A stretch of DNA of 64,000 nucleotides from assembly GCA_937920635.1 (NCBI GenBank), contig CAKZUE010000022.1, positions 1 through 64,000 on the forward strand, read 5' to 3'. Each line of letters opens with the position of its first letter. The first letter of the stretch is position 1. The notes below the pieces were generated by a model that made no database searches, was not told where the DNA came from, and saw only the letters and a program-made list of their open reading frames with translations. Made by a program: the position numbers and the translations under genes. The stretch comes from an uncultured Bryobacteraceae bacterium. GTDB taxonomy: Bacteria > Acidobacteriota > Terriglobia > Bryobacterales > Bryobacteraceae. Below are positions 36,271 to 44,961 of this stretch, piece by piece.

Positions 36271-37281
36271 TTGCCGCCAAGCGTCACGGTCGTGGTACCA
36301 AGTCTGCACTGCGATGCGAACCTTGAGGAATGCGTGGCGTCGCTTATGCAGCAAAGCTGGGACAGTTTCGTTGTCGTGATCGTCGACAACAGCGGAGAGG
36401 GCCGCGCGCGCCGCCTGCTGCGGGAATGGCCGGGCGTACGCGTGCTGGACAATCCGCGCAATCTCGGCTTCGGCGCTGCCGTCAACCGCGGATTCCGCGA
36501 GTTTCCGGCCGATTACCTGGCCACGCTGAACGATGACGCCACTGCTTCGCCGGACTGGATCGCGCATCTGGCCGGGGCGCTGGAAGGCGACCCCGAGGCC
36601 GGCATGGCCGCGTCGAAGGTGGTGATGGCGGGAACCGACAGGCTTGACTCGGCGGGCATGAACATCGCCCCCGACGGCAGCAGCCGGCAGCGCGGCCACG
36701 GCGAACCCGAGCGGTTCCACAACAGCCCGTGCGAAGTCCTTCTGCCCAGCGGGTCCGCGGCGATGTACCGGCGCGCGATGCTGGAACAGACCGGGCTGTT
36801 CGAAGAGGACTTCTTCCTGTATTGCGAAGACACGGACCTGGGGCTGCGCGGCCGCTGGGCGGGCTGGAAGTGCCTGTACGTTCCGCAGGCGCGCGTGGCT
36901 CACCGCTATTCGGCCAGCGCGGGCGTTGCATCACCGCTGAAAGCGTGGCTCGTGGAGCGCAACCGGCTCAGGCTGGTGTTCCGGAATTTCCCGCTCCCGC
37001 AGCTTCTTGCCAGCTTCTTCTGGGCCGCGGCGCGGTATTTGTGGCATGTGGTGGATCTCTTTTTCGGCCACGGCAAGGCTGCCGAGTTCCGCCGGCGCGA
37101 GGGCGGCGCCTGGCGGCTGCCATGGCTCGTGTTCAAAGCGCATGCGGATCTGCTGCGGCGCCTTCCGGCGCTGCTCACACAGCGGCGCGATATCGCCCGC
37201 CGCCGCCGCATCCGGCCCCGCGACTTCCGGGCGTTGTTGAAGCGGTTTTCGATGCCCGTCCGGCAGGTGGCCTCATGGTGA
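36271..37281 (+). CDS. Family 2 glycosyltransferase (rhamnosyltransferase-like)
   Basis: A 336-residue inverting glycosyltransferase. The GT-A nucleotide-binding fold shows SVTVVVPSLHCD, VIVDNSGEG and the metal-binding TLNDDATAS. GSAAMYRRAMLEQTGLFEEDFFLYCEDTDLGLRG is the hallmark acceptor-side segment of the GT2 rhamnosyl-type group. The start is uncertain: the TTG used here matches the family N-terminus and the promoter position, while an ATG at 36211 would lie inside the divergent gene. The protein adds sugars to a lipid-linked or surface glycan. First of five overlapping or closely spaced genes. Confidence 0.85.
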   Translation: MPPSVTVVVPSLHCDANLEECVASLMQQSWDSFVVVIVDNSGEGRARRLLREWPGVRVLDNPRNLGFGAAVNRGFREFPADYLATLNDDATASPDWIAHLAGALEGDPEAGMAASKVVMAGTDRLDSAGMNIAPDGSSRQRGHGEPERFHNSPCEVLLPSGSAAMYRRAMLEQTGLFEEDFFLYCEDTDLGLRGRWAGWKCLYVPQARVAHRYSASAGVASPLKAWLVERNRLRLVFRNFPLPQLLASFFWAAARYLWHVVDLFFGHGKAAEFRRREGGAWRLPWLVFKAHADLLRRLPALLTQRRDIARRRRIRPRDFRALLKRFSMPVRQVASW

Positions 37282-38018
37282 ATGCCAGCCGCACGCTGAT
37301 TCTCATCCCCGCCTTCAACGAGGAGGCGGCCATCGGCGGCGTCGTGCGCGAGGTGCGCGAGCTGCTGCCGGGGTGGCCTGTGCTGGTGGCCGACGACGGC
37401 TCCGCGGACGGCACCGCCGCCGCCGCCCGCGCGGCGGGCGCGCAGGTGTTGTCCCTCCCTTGCCACCTCGGCCTGGGAGGCTGCGTGCAGGCAGGCTACA
37501 AGCTTGCCTTCGAGCTCGGCTTTCAGGAGGTCGTGCGCATCGACGGAGACGGCCAGCACGACCCGCGCTATATTCCGCAGGTGCTCGAAGCTCTCCGCGC
37601 CTCCGGCGGCGAGATGGCCATCGGCGTCCGCACCGGCGCGGCGGCGCGCGGCGCCACGCTGGCCCGCCGCATCGGCATCCAGTGTTTCCGCCTCCTGCTG
37701 CGGCCCATCCTGGGACGACCGGTCACCGATCCGACGTCCGGTTTTGTGGCCGTCAACCGGCGCGCCCTCGAAGTCTTTGCGCGCAGCTTCCCGCTGGAAT
37801 ATCCCGAAATCGAGACCCTCGTCGTGCTGCAACGGCGCAGATTCCGGTTTGTTGAAACCCCAGTGCCCGCACGGCCGCGGCTTGCCGGCAGGAGCACCAT
37901 CACCCCGTTGCGCTCTCTCTACTACGTCGTCCACGTCCTGCTGGGCGTGTTTGTCAACATCCTGCGCCTGGACGCGCGCCGCGCCGCGCGCGCCGTGGGA
38001 GAAACCTTCGATGATTAG
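37275..38018 (+). CDS. Dolichol-phosphate-mannose synthase-like glycosyltransferase
   Basis: A 247-residue GT2 enzyme of the DPM1 type: LILIPAFNEEAAIGGVV, VLVADDGSADGT and the catalytic RIDGDGQHDPRYIP. The typical late segment RRIGIQCFRLLLRPILGRPVTDPTSGF is also present. It would charge a polyprenyl phosphate with one sugar. No extra membrane helices beyond the hydrophobic end. It overlaps the previous gene by 7 bp and the next, a DUF2304 gene, by 8 bp; that pair occurs together in many bacteria. Confidence 0.9.
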   Translation: MVNASRTLILIPAFNEEAAIGGVVREVRELLPGWPVLVADDGSADGTAAAARAAGAQVLSLPCHLGLGGCVQAGYKLAFELGFQEVVRIDGDGQHDPRYIPQVLEALRASGGEMAIGVRTGAAARGATLARRIGIQCFRLLLRPILGRPVTDPTSGFVAVNRRALEVFARSFPLEYPEIETLVVLQRRRFRFVETPVPARPRLAGRSTITPLRSLYYVVHVLLGVFVNILRLDARRAARAVGETFDD

Positions 38019-38361
38019 CCTCCTCGACATCCTGACCATCCTGGCCGTCGTGCTGCTGCTGGTGGTGCTGCGCGCCATCCGCCGCGAGCACATCCGCGTG
38101 GAGCACTCGGTAAGCTGGCTGGCCGCCTCCGCCGCGCTGATCGTTCTCTCCCGCAGCGGAAGGCTGCTGGAAAAGGCCGCAGACGCCGTCGGCATCCGCG
38201 AGCCGTCCCTCATCTTGCTGATGTTGATTTTGATGGTATTTCTTGGAGTGTTTTATCGTTTTTCGCGCGTTGTTTCCGAGCTGAAGGACATGAATATCAC
38301 GCTGACGCAACGGGTCGCCATCCTGGAATTTCTGCTGAGGGAGAAAAATGGGCAAGCGTAG
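38011..38361 (+). CDS. DUF2304 small membrane protein
   Basis: A 116-residue protein with three hydrophobic segments (LDILTILAVVLLLVVL, VSWLAASAALIVLS, LILLMLILMVFLGVFY) and a polar C-terminal helix (ELKDMNITLTQRVAILEFLL). This is the DUF2304 pattern. These proteins usually sit next to DPM1-like transferases and may anchor or regulate them. Its ATG lies inside the end of the previous gene, and its own end overlaps the next gene by 14 bp. Confidence 0.85.
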   Translation: MISLLDILTILAVVLLLVVLRAIRREHIRVEHSVSWLAASAALIVLSRSGRLLEKAADAVGIREPSLILLMLILMVFLGVFYRFSRVVSELKDMNITLTQRVAILEFLLREKNGQA

Positions 38362-40084
38362 CCGGTCCGGCGGCCGGGAATCGGCAGGCGCGGTTCTCCG
38401 GCCGCCGGCGGAACCACGCGCCCTTTCACACTGGTGGGGCCTTGCCGCTCTCCTGCTCGCTGCCTGCGCCGCCTATTACCCGGCGCTGAACGGCCCTTTT
38501 CTCTTCGACGACCTGATCCTGGAGACGTTCCTTCAGGCTCCGCCGCCGGCGGACGTTCTCATCCACCGCATTGCGCGCCTTGTCACCAATCTGAGTTTCC
38601 TGGCTGAAACCAGAATCGCGGGCTTGAATCCGAAGAGCTTTCATCTCACCAACCTGCTCCTCCATCTCCTTAACGGCGCGCTTGTGTGGCTGATCCTGGA
38701 GACGATGCTGTCCCGACGCGCCGCTCTGTCCGCTTCGGACCGGTTGGCAGCCGCCGCGGGCGCAGGGCTGTTCCTGCTGCACCCGCTGGCCACCGAATCG
38801 GTGGCCTACATTTCGAGCCGCTCCGAGCTGCTCTGCGCGCTGTTCGGCTACCTGGCTTTTCTGGTTTTCCTTCAGTCCTCCTCCAATGGGGAAATGCCGT
38901 TGGGACGCGCCCTCGCCGTGACAGCCCTCCTCGCGCTCGGCGCGGTCAGCAAAGAACCTGCCATCGCCATCGCGGGCGTCTTTGTGGTGTTCGACCTTCT
39001 GGATGGCGAGTCTTTCTCGATGCGGCCCCTGCTGCGCCGCTGGAAGCTCTATGCGCCGCTGATGGCTGCGGCGGGTCTGCTGGGATTCCGGCTCTACCGG
39101 ACACTGTCCCGCGAAGGCACCGCCGGCGCTTCCGCCCGCCACGCGCCGCTCGATTATCTGCTGACCCAGTTCGAGGTCATCTGGCACTATTTCCGGCTCA
39201 TCGTGTGGCCCTTCGGGCAGAACCTCGATCACGCCTTTCCGGTGGTCCGGGCGCCGGGCGGCATGAGCGTCTGGCTGGGAATGGCGGCTTTGGCTGCTCT
39301 GCTCGCCGTTGCATGGCGCTTCCGGCGTTCCTATCCGCTGGCGCTGTTCGGACTGCTGTTCCTGCTGATCCTCCTCGCGCCGACTTCATCCATTGTGCCG
39401 ATCGACGACGCCATGGCGGAGCGCCGGCTCTATCTGGGGTTCCCGGGAGTGGCGATGATCGCCGCCGAGTTTCTGCGCCGTTTACGGCCTTCTCTCTCCA
39501 CCATCGCTGCCACTGGCGCCGTGCTGCTGGTGCTGGCGGGTCTGACGTGGCGCAGGGCGGAGCTTTACACCGCCGCGATTCCCATGTGGGAGGATTCGGT
39601 CTCCGCCAACCCCCGCAACTCCCGGGCATGGTTCCATCTCGGCTTCGCGTATTACGTGGAGGGACGCTGCGCGGACGCCGCGCGCGCATATGAGAGAGGC
39701 GCCTCTCTGGCGCCAAAGCCAGATTATACGCTGCTGGTGGATTGGGCCACGGCGCTCGAGTGCGAAGGGCGGCTCGATCTGGCTGAGGCCAAACTCCGGC
39801 AGGCGGCAGCGCTGGAGCGCCATTCGAAGGGCATGGCGATTCTGGGCCGGGTTCTCGCGAAGAAGGGGGACCTCGATCAGGCCCTCCAGGTGCTGAACGA
39901 GGCTCTGCAAATCAACCCGTCGGATTCGGATGCCCTGGCCTATCGCGGCAACGTGCGCCTGTTGCGAAACGAACCGAGCGCGGCGCTGGCCGATTACGAA
40001 GCGGCGCTGCGGCTCCAGCCCGGCGATTCGGCGGCCCTCAAGGGGAGGCAGTCGGCTCTCCGCGCCCTCGGCCGCAGCCAGTGA
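38348..40084 (+). CDS. TMTC-like membrane glycosyltransferase-fold protein with TPR tail
   Basis: A 578-residue protein. The N-terminal 400 residues hold about ten transmembrane segments with a GT-C-like first loop (GPFLFDDLILE) and the PKSFHLTNLLLHLLNGALVW segment found in TMTC proteins. The C-terminal part (about 415-575) is made of tetratricopeptide repeats, for example AWFHLGFAYYVEGRCADAARAYERG and DALAYRGNVRLLRNEPSAALADYEAAL. GT-C enzymes use polyprenyl-phosphate sugars, such as those made by the DPM1-like neighbour, so glycosylation of exported proteins or glycan assembly is likely. Confidence 0.85.
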   Translation: MGKRSRSGGRESAGAVLRPPAEPRALSHWWGLAALLLAACAAYYPALNGPFLFDDLILETFLQAPPPADVLIHRIARLVTNLSFLAETRIAGLNPKSFHLTNLLLHLLNGALVWLILETMLSRRAALSASDRLAAAAGAGLFLLHPLATESVAYISSRSELLCALFGYLAFLVFLQSSSNGEMPLGRALAVTALLALGAVSKEPAIAIAGVFVVFDLLDGESFSMRPLLRRWKLYAPLMAAAGLLGFRLYRTLSREGTAGASARHAPLDYLLTQFEVIWHYFRLIVWPFGQNLDHAFPVVRAPGGMSVWLGMAALAALLAVAWRFRRSYPLALFGLLFLLILLAPTSSIVPIDDAMAERRLYLGFPGVAMIAAEFLRRLRPSLSTIAATGAVLLVLAGLTWRRAELYTAAIPMWEDSVSANPRNSRAWFHLGFAYYVEGRCADAARAYERGASLAPKPDYTLLVDWATALECEGRLDLAEAKLRQAAALERHSKGMAILGRVLAKKGDLDQALQVLNEALQINPSDSDALAYRGNVRLLRNEPSAALADYEAALRLQPGDSAALKGRQSALRALGRSQ

Positions 40085-40088
40085 CCCC

Positions 40089-41159
40089 ATGCGCATCGGC
40101 GTCAATGCGCTCTATCTGATCCCCGGCGGCGTCGGCGGCACGGAAACATATCTGCGCTGTCTTGTTGCGGCCATGGAAGAGGCAGCGCCGCACCACGAGA
40201 TCCTCGTCTTCACCAACCGCGAAACCGGCGCTCTCGGGCAGCACAGCGCCGTGCTGCCCCTTCGGGCGCGCATCAGGCCGTGGCGCATCCTCTACGAGCA
40301 GTCGGCTCTGCCGGTGGAACTGGCCAGGCACAGGATCGACGTGCTGCTGAACCCCGGCTTCACCGCGCCGCTCGTGTCCCGCATACCGCAGGTCACCGTT
40401 TTCCACGATCTCCAGCACAAACGCCACCCGGAGTACTTCCGCTGGTTCGACCTGCCCTTCTGGCGCCTGCTGTTGTGGGCGTCGGCGCGCCGTTCCACGC
40501 GCCTGATCGCCGTCAGCGAAGCCACCCGCCGGGACCTGCTGTGCTACTACGGGCGTGACGCCGCCGTGGTTCCTCACGGCGTCGAACAGGAGTTTTTCTC
40601 GATCTCCGCCCGCCGCGATCCGGCCGATTTCCTCCTCTATCCGTCCACTACGCATCCGCACAAGAACCACGAGCGGCTCCTGCGGGTCTTCGCGCGGCTC
40701 CGCCGCGAGCATCCGCAGCTCCGCCTCGTGTTGACCGGCGTCGCGGGCTTCGCCGAGGACCGCGTGCAGCGCGCCATCGGCGAACTCCATCTCGAAGAGC
40801 GCGTCGAGCGCCGCGGATGGATCCCGCGCGCGGAGCTCATCGAACTCTACCGCCGTGCGCGCGGCTTCGTGTACCCGTCGCTGTTCGAGGGCTTCGGCAT
40901 GCCGGTGCTGGAGGCGCTGGCGGCGGGAGTGCCCGCGGCGTGCAGCGATATCGAGCCTTTGCGCAGCCTTGCTGCCAGTCATGCGCTGCTGTTCGATCCC
41001 GGAAGCGAAGAGGCGATGCTCGATGCGCTGCGCCGGCTGCTGGCTGGCGAGGCGCCGCAGACCGGCGCCGAATACGCGCGGAAATTCACCTGGCGGCGGG
41101 CGGCCGAGCTGACTCTCGAAGTGCTCGAAGACGCCTACCGAAGGAAATCTTCGAGCTGA
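40089..41159 (+). CDS. Family 4 glycosyltransferase
   Basis: A 356-residue GT-B glycosyltransferase. The N-terminal domain opens RIGVNALYLIPGGVGGTETYLR. The C-terminal nucleotide-sugar site has the canonical EX7E motif in SLFEGFGMPVLEALAAGVPAAC, and the STTHPHKNHERLLRVF loop is family-typical. It likely builds a mannosyl/rhamnosyl glycan together with the four upstream genes. The start 4 bp after the TMTC-like stop is the only good ATG. Its 3' end overlaps dapD on the opposite strand by 25 bp. Confidence 0.92.
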   Translation: MRIGVNALYLIPGGVGGTETYLRCLVAAMEEAAPHHEILVFTNRETGALGQHSAVLPLRARIRPWRILYEQSALPVELARHRIDVLLNPGFTAPLVSRIPQVTVFHDLQHKRHPEYFRWFDLPFWRLLLWASARRSTRLIAVSEATRRDLLCYYGRDAAVVPHGVEQEFFSISARRDPADFLLYPSTTHPHKNHERLLRVFARLRREHPQLRLVLTGVAGFAEDRVQRAIGELHLEERVERRGWIPRAELIELYRRARGFVYPSLFEGFGMPVLEALAAGVPAACSDIEPLRSLAASHALLFDPGSEEAMLDALRRLLAGEAPQTGAEYARKFTWRRAAELTLEVLEDAYRRKSSS

Positions 41160-41971
41160 AGCCGGGCGTCGGTCTTATCGTCGCGGTATTTCACGATCAC
41201 CGGCGTGTACAGCGACAGCCCCCACTCCTTGCCCGCGCCGCGCGCCACCGCGCGCGAGCCCGCCACCACCACCGCCTCTTCCGGCACCACCAGCGGCGTG
41301 TCGTCCTTCGCTGAATGAATCACGCCGCGGACCAGATCGTACAGCGGCGTGGAGCGCGTCAGGATCACGCCTGCGGCGAGCACGGCGCGGCGCTTGACCA
41401 CGGTTCCTTCGTACACGCCGCAGTTGCCGCCCACCAGCACATCATCCTCGATGATGACCGGCATCGCGCCCACCGGCTCCAGCACACCGCCAATCTGCGC
41501 CGCCGCGGAAATGTGGCACCGCGCGCCCACCTGCGCGCAGGACCCCACCAGCGCGTGCGAATCGATCATGGTGCCATCGCCCACCCACGCCCCCACATTG
41601 ATGTACATGGGCGGCATGCAGGTCACACCCTTGCCGAGGAACACGCCGTCGCGGATCGACGAGCCCCCCGGCACGACGCGCACGCCGCTGTCGGCTGATA
41701 ACTGCCGCACAGGATACGTGGATTTGTCGAACCACGGCTGCCGCGCCGCGTCGATCGACATATCCACAATCGCCCCCATGCGGAAGCCCAGCAGAATGCC
41801 CTTCTTGACCCACGCATTGACGCGCCAGCCCGTGGAGCTGGGGGCATCCGGCTCGGCGGCGCGGATGCGCCCGGCGTTCAACGCTTGCTTGAAGGCAGCG
41901 AACAGCGCGTGATGCGCCGCCGTGTACTGCTCTGGGGGATTGTCGAACAACGCTTCGATCTGCTGCTGCAT
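41135..41971 (-). CDS. dapD: 2,3,4,5-tetrahydropyridine-2,6-dicarboxylate N-succinyltransferase
   Basis: A 278-residue left-handed beta-helix acyltransferase that adds a succinyl group in the succinylase branch of lysine/DAP synthesis. Hexapeptide repeats are visible (GVFLGKGVTCMPPMYINVGAWVG, CHISAAAQIGGVLEP). The N-terminal helical domain contains WRVNAWVKKGILLGFRMG. Start MQQQIEAL with GAGG upstream. Last gene of the lysine operon, 8 bp after dapA. The length and C-terminal SLYTPVIVKYRD are normal. Confidence 0.95.
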   Translation of the reverse strand: MQQQIEALFDNPPEQYTAAHHALFAAFKQALNAGRIRAAEPDAPSSTGWRVNAWVKKGILLGFRMGAIVDMSIDAARQPWFDKSTYPVRQLSADSGVRVVPGGSSIRDGVFLGKGVTCMPPMYINVGAWVGDGTMIDSHALVGSCAQVGARCHISAAAQIGGVLEPVGAMPVIIEDDVLVGGNCGVYEGTVVKRRAVLAAGVILTRSTPLYDLVRGVIHSAKDDTPLVVPEEAVVVAGSRAVARGAGKEWGLSLYTPVIVKYRDDKTDARLQLEDFLR

Positions 41972-41979
41972 GGCATGCC

Positions 41980-42861
41980 TCAAATCAGCCCCGTCTGTGA
42001 AAGCACCTGCTCGATCCGGCTCATGTTCGCCGCCGAAGGCGGAACCAGCGGCAGCCGCCACACGGGTTCCAGCAGCCCCATGCGCGCCAGCGCCGCCTTG
42101 ACAGGGATCGGATTCGACTCGACGAAGTTCACTTCCATCAACGCCAGCCACTGTTTCTGGAGCCGCCGCGCCGCGGCGAAATCGCCGTCGAGACATGCCT
42201 GCGCCAGCGTTCGCATAGGTCCGGGAATCTCATTCGACGCCACCGAAATCACCCCCCGTCCGCCCAGCGCCGCCAACGCCACGGTGATGGAATCATCGCC
42301 GCTCAAAACGTCGAAATCGTCGGGCACGGTGGCGCAGATCTGCGCCATCTGTCCAATGTTGCCGCTGGCTTCCTTGACTCCGACGATGTTGTCCATCTCC
42401 GCCAGACGCCGCAACGTCGCCGGCTCGACGTTGACACCTGTGCGCCCCGCAACACTGTAGACCACGATGGGCAGGCGCGTGCTTGCGGCAATGGCGCGGT
42501 AGTGCTGGTAGAGCCCTTCCTGCGTGGGCTTGTTGTAATACGGGGTCACGCTGAGCAGTCCATCCACGCCCATGGCTTCCAGCTCGCGCGCCAGTTCGAT
42601 GACCTCGGCGGTGTTGTAGCCGCCGCAGCCCGCCAGCACGGGACACTTGCCCTTCGCCTCATCGAGCGTGATCTCCACCACGCGCAAATGCTCCCGCCGC
42701 GTCAGGGTCGGGCTTTCGCCCGTGGTGCCACAGGGCACCAGAAAGTGAATGCCTGCTTCCATCTGCCGCCGCACCAGGCGGCGCAGCGCGTCTTCGTCCA
42801 GAGAAAGATCTCGCCGGAACGGCGTCACCAACGCCGTTCCGCATCCGATGAACTGGCTCAT
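41980..42861 (-). CDS. dapA: 4-hydroxy-tetrahydrodipicolinate synthase
   Basis: A 293-residue enzyme that condenses pyruvate and aspartate semialdehyde. Schiff-base K163 (VGVKEASGN), Y135, Y109 (PYYNKPTQEGLYQHY), the CGTTGES loop and the substrate arginine R140 (AGRTGVN) are all present, in contrast to the DHDPS-family lyase at 29847. It lies between dapB and dapD with short gaps, and is the true lysine-pathway paralogue. Confidence 0.96.
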   Translation of the reverse strand: MSQFIGCGTALVTPFRRDLSLDEDALRRLVRRQMEAGIHFLVPCGTTGESPTLTRREHLRVVEITLDEAKGKCPVLAGCGGYNTAEVIELARELEAMGVDGLLSVTPYYNKPTQEGLYQHYRAIAASTRLPIVVYSVAGRTGVNVEPATLRRLAEMDNIVGVKEASGNIGQMAQICATVPDDFDVLSGDDSITVALAALGGRGVISVASNEIPGPMRTLAQACLDGDFAAARRLQKQWLALMEVNFVESNPIPVKAALARMGLLEPVWRLPLVPPSAANMSRIEQVLSQTGLI

Positions 42862-42880
42862 GCCGCCTTCCTTTCCTGTT

Positions 42881-43585
42881 TCACGCCTTCACTTCGCCGA
42901 ACAGAACCCGGCTGAACTCGTGGCATCCCTGAAGTCCCTCCGCAAGCCGTTGCGCAGCCCACAAAGCGCCGCGCGCAAAACCCTCCCGGCTGCGCGCCGT
43001 GTGCCGCAGCGTGATGGTGTCCGCGGCGGAGTCAAAGCCAATCTCATGGGTGCCGGGAACGGCGCCCGCGCGGTTGCTGGCCGTGTCAATGCGGCGGTCA
43101 TACCCGGCGCGCCGCATTGCATCCACCAGCTTCAGCAGCGTTCCCGAGGGCGCGTCTTTCTTGGCGCTGTGGTGGATCTCCCACGCCCAGGCTTCGTAGT
43201 CCGGCTGCGCGCGCAGCAGCTCCGCCGCCGAGGCCACAATCCGTTCAAACACATTCACTCCGATGGAAAAGTTCGGCCCGTAGATAAAGCCCGTGCCGTT
43301 GCGCTCAAAGGCCGCCTTGACTTCATCGAGCCGCGCGTACCACCCAGTGGCGCCGCACACCGTGGGCACACGCAGAGCAGCGAGCTTCAGCAGGTTATCC
43401 GGCGCCGATTCGGGCGCGGTGAACTCAATCGCCGCAGCGATTCCGGCGAAATTCTCCTGTGTAAGGCCGCTGCCGCCGGCATTGTTGTGCAGGTCGAGAA
43501 TCAGTCCCGCCTCGAAGCCGTACTGCGGGGCAAGCTGTTCGAGCAGCCTCCCCATCTTTCCGTAGCCAACCAGCGCCAGCTTCAC
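42881..43585 (-). CDS. dapB: 4-hydroxy-tetrahydrodipicolinate reductase
   Basis: A 234-residue NAD(P)H-dependent reductase. Cofactor motif LALVGYGKMGRL; catalytic and substrate segment EIHHSAKKDAPSGTLLKL. It starts at a GTG that overlaps the lysC stop (GTGA). It is shorter in the N-terminal domain than the roughly 270-residue E. coli enzyme, as in several other phyla. GATGW and NFSIGVNVFE motifs support the family. Next gene dapA follows after 19 bp. Confidence 0.94.
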   Translation of the reverse strand: MKLALVGYGKMGRLLEQLAPQYGFEAGLILDLHNNAGGSGLTQENFAGIAAAIEFTAPESAPDNLLKLAALRVPTVCGATGWYARLDEVKAAFERNGTGFIYGPNFSIGVNVFERIVASAAELLRAQPDYEAWAWEIHHSAKKDAPSGTLLKLVDAMRRAGYDRRIDTASNRAGAVPGTHEIGFDSAADTITLRHTARSREGFARGALWAAQRLAEGLQGCHEFSRVLFGEVKA

Positions 43586-44952
43586 TCGAACACCTCCGGA
43601 TCCAGTTCGCGGAAGAACTCTTCGTGCAGCGCCGACACCGCGGCCACGACGTCCTCGTCGCGCACTACCAGACTCACATTGTTGAACGACGCGCCGTGGC
43701 TGATCATGCGCACGTTGATCCCGCGCAGCGCCCCGAAGATCCGCGCCCCGATGCCGGCGGTCTCGCGCAGCGCGTCCCCCACCAGGCACAGGATCGCCTG
43801 ATGCGGCAGCACACGCACGTCCGAAATGCGCGCCAGTTCGCGCTCGATGTCGGCGATGCGGCCCGGCTGGTCGATGGTGACCGCCACGCACACCTCGCTG
43901 GTGGTCACCAGATCCACGGGTGTCTGGTAGCGGTCGAACACCTCAAAGATGCGCCGCAGGAAGCCGTGCGCCATCAGCATCCTCAGGCTCCGGATCTCCA
44001 CCACCGTGATCTCCCGCTTGCAGGCGATGGACTTGACCGGATTGCGGCACGGCACCGTGCCGGCCACGATCAGCGTGCCCTCCACATCCGGCCTGCGTGA
44101 ATTCAGGATCCGCACGGGAATGTTTTTTTCGATGGCAGGCTGGACGGTAGCCGGGTGCAGCACCTTGGCCCCGAAATAGGCCAGCTCGGCGGCTTCGTCG
44201 AAGGAGATCTTCCGCACGCGCCTGCCGCCGGGCAGCACGCGCGGATCACAGGTCAGCATGCCATCGACGTCGGTCCAGATCTGGATCTCCTCCGCGCCGA
44301 TGCCCGCGCCCGCGATGGCGGCTGAGAAGTCGCTTCCGCCGCGGCCGAGCGTTGTCGTGGTTCCGTCGGCGGCAGCGCCGATGAAGCCCCCCATCACGGC
44401 CACGCGGTCCTCAAGCAGCGGCGCCACCTTCTCTTTGAAGCGCGCATACGTGCGGCTGTACAGCGGCAGCGCCTGCGTGTGGCGGCTGTCGGTGATCAGC
44501 ACCGTCCGCGCATCCACGTGAACCGCCGGGATGCCGAACGCCGGAAAGACCAGCGCCACCAGCGCCGAAGACAGCCTCTCGCCGTAGCTCGCCGTCTCGT
44601 CCCACAGCGCGGGCGTCACCTGGCCCGCCGCGGCGGTCCGCTCGAGTGTCGATTCCAGTTGCGCGAAATGGCTGTCGAGCAGCGAGTCGATCGCCGCCCT
44701 TTCCTCTCCGCGCGCCAGCGCCCGCGCTTCGCGGCGGTGATACTCGAGCAGCTCCTCGGCATCGCGCAGCGCGTCGCCCAGGTTGCCGGCAGCGGCCTTC
44801 TCCGCGGCGGCCAGCAGCCGGTTGGTGGTCTTGCCCATGGCGGACACGACCACCAGCGGCTTGCGGTCCAGGCGCGCGCGCACGATGCCCGCCACGCGCT
44901 CGATGGCGGCGGCGCTCTCCACCGAGGTGCCGCCGAATTTCATGACGATCAT
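43582..44952 (-). CDS. lysC: Aspartate kinase
   Basis: A 456-residue monofunctional aspartokinase. The kinase domain opens VMKFGGTSVESAAAIERV and contains TTTLGRGGSDFSAA and IWTDVDGMLTCDPRV. Two ACT domains (about 300-456; MLMAHGFLRRIFEVF, VVRDEDVVAAVSALHEEFF) should give feedback inhibition by lysine and/or threonine. It makes aspartyl phosphate for lysine, threonine and methionine. Placed between asd (9-bp gap) and dapB (4-bp overlap), consistent with a lysine-dedicated enzyme. Confidence 0.96.
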   Translation of the reverse strand: MIVMKFGGTSVESAAAIERVAGIVRARLDRKPLVVVSAMGKTTNRLLAAAEKAAAGNLGDALRDAEELLEYHRREARALARGEERAAIDSLLDSHFAQLESTLERTAAAGQVTPALWDETASYGERLSSALVALVFPAFGIPAVHVDARTVLITDSRHTQALPLYSRTYARFKEKVAPLLEDRVAVMGGFIGAAADGTTTTLGRGGSDFSAAIAGAGIGAEEIQIWTDVDGMLTCDPRVLPGGRRVRKISFDEAAELAYFGAKVLHPATVQPAIEKNIPVRILNSRRPDVEGTLIVAGTVPCRNPVKSIACKREITVVEIRSLRMLMAHGFLRRIFEVFDRYQTPVDLVTTSEVCVAVTIDQPGRIADIERELARISDVRVLPHQAILCLVGDALRETAGIGARIFGALRGINVRMISHGASFNNVSLVVRDEDVVAAVSALHEEFFRELDPEVFE

Positions 44953-44961
44953 GGCTGCCTG

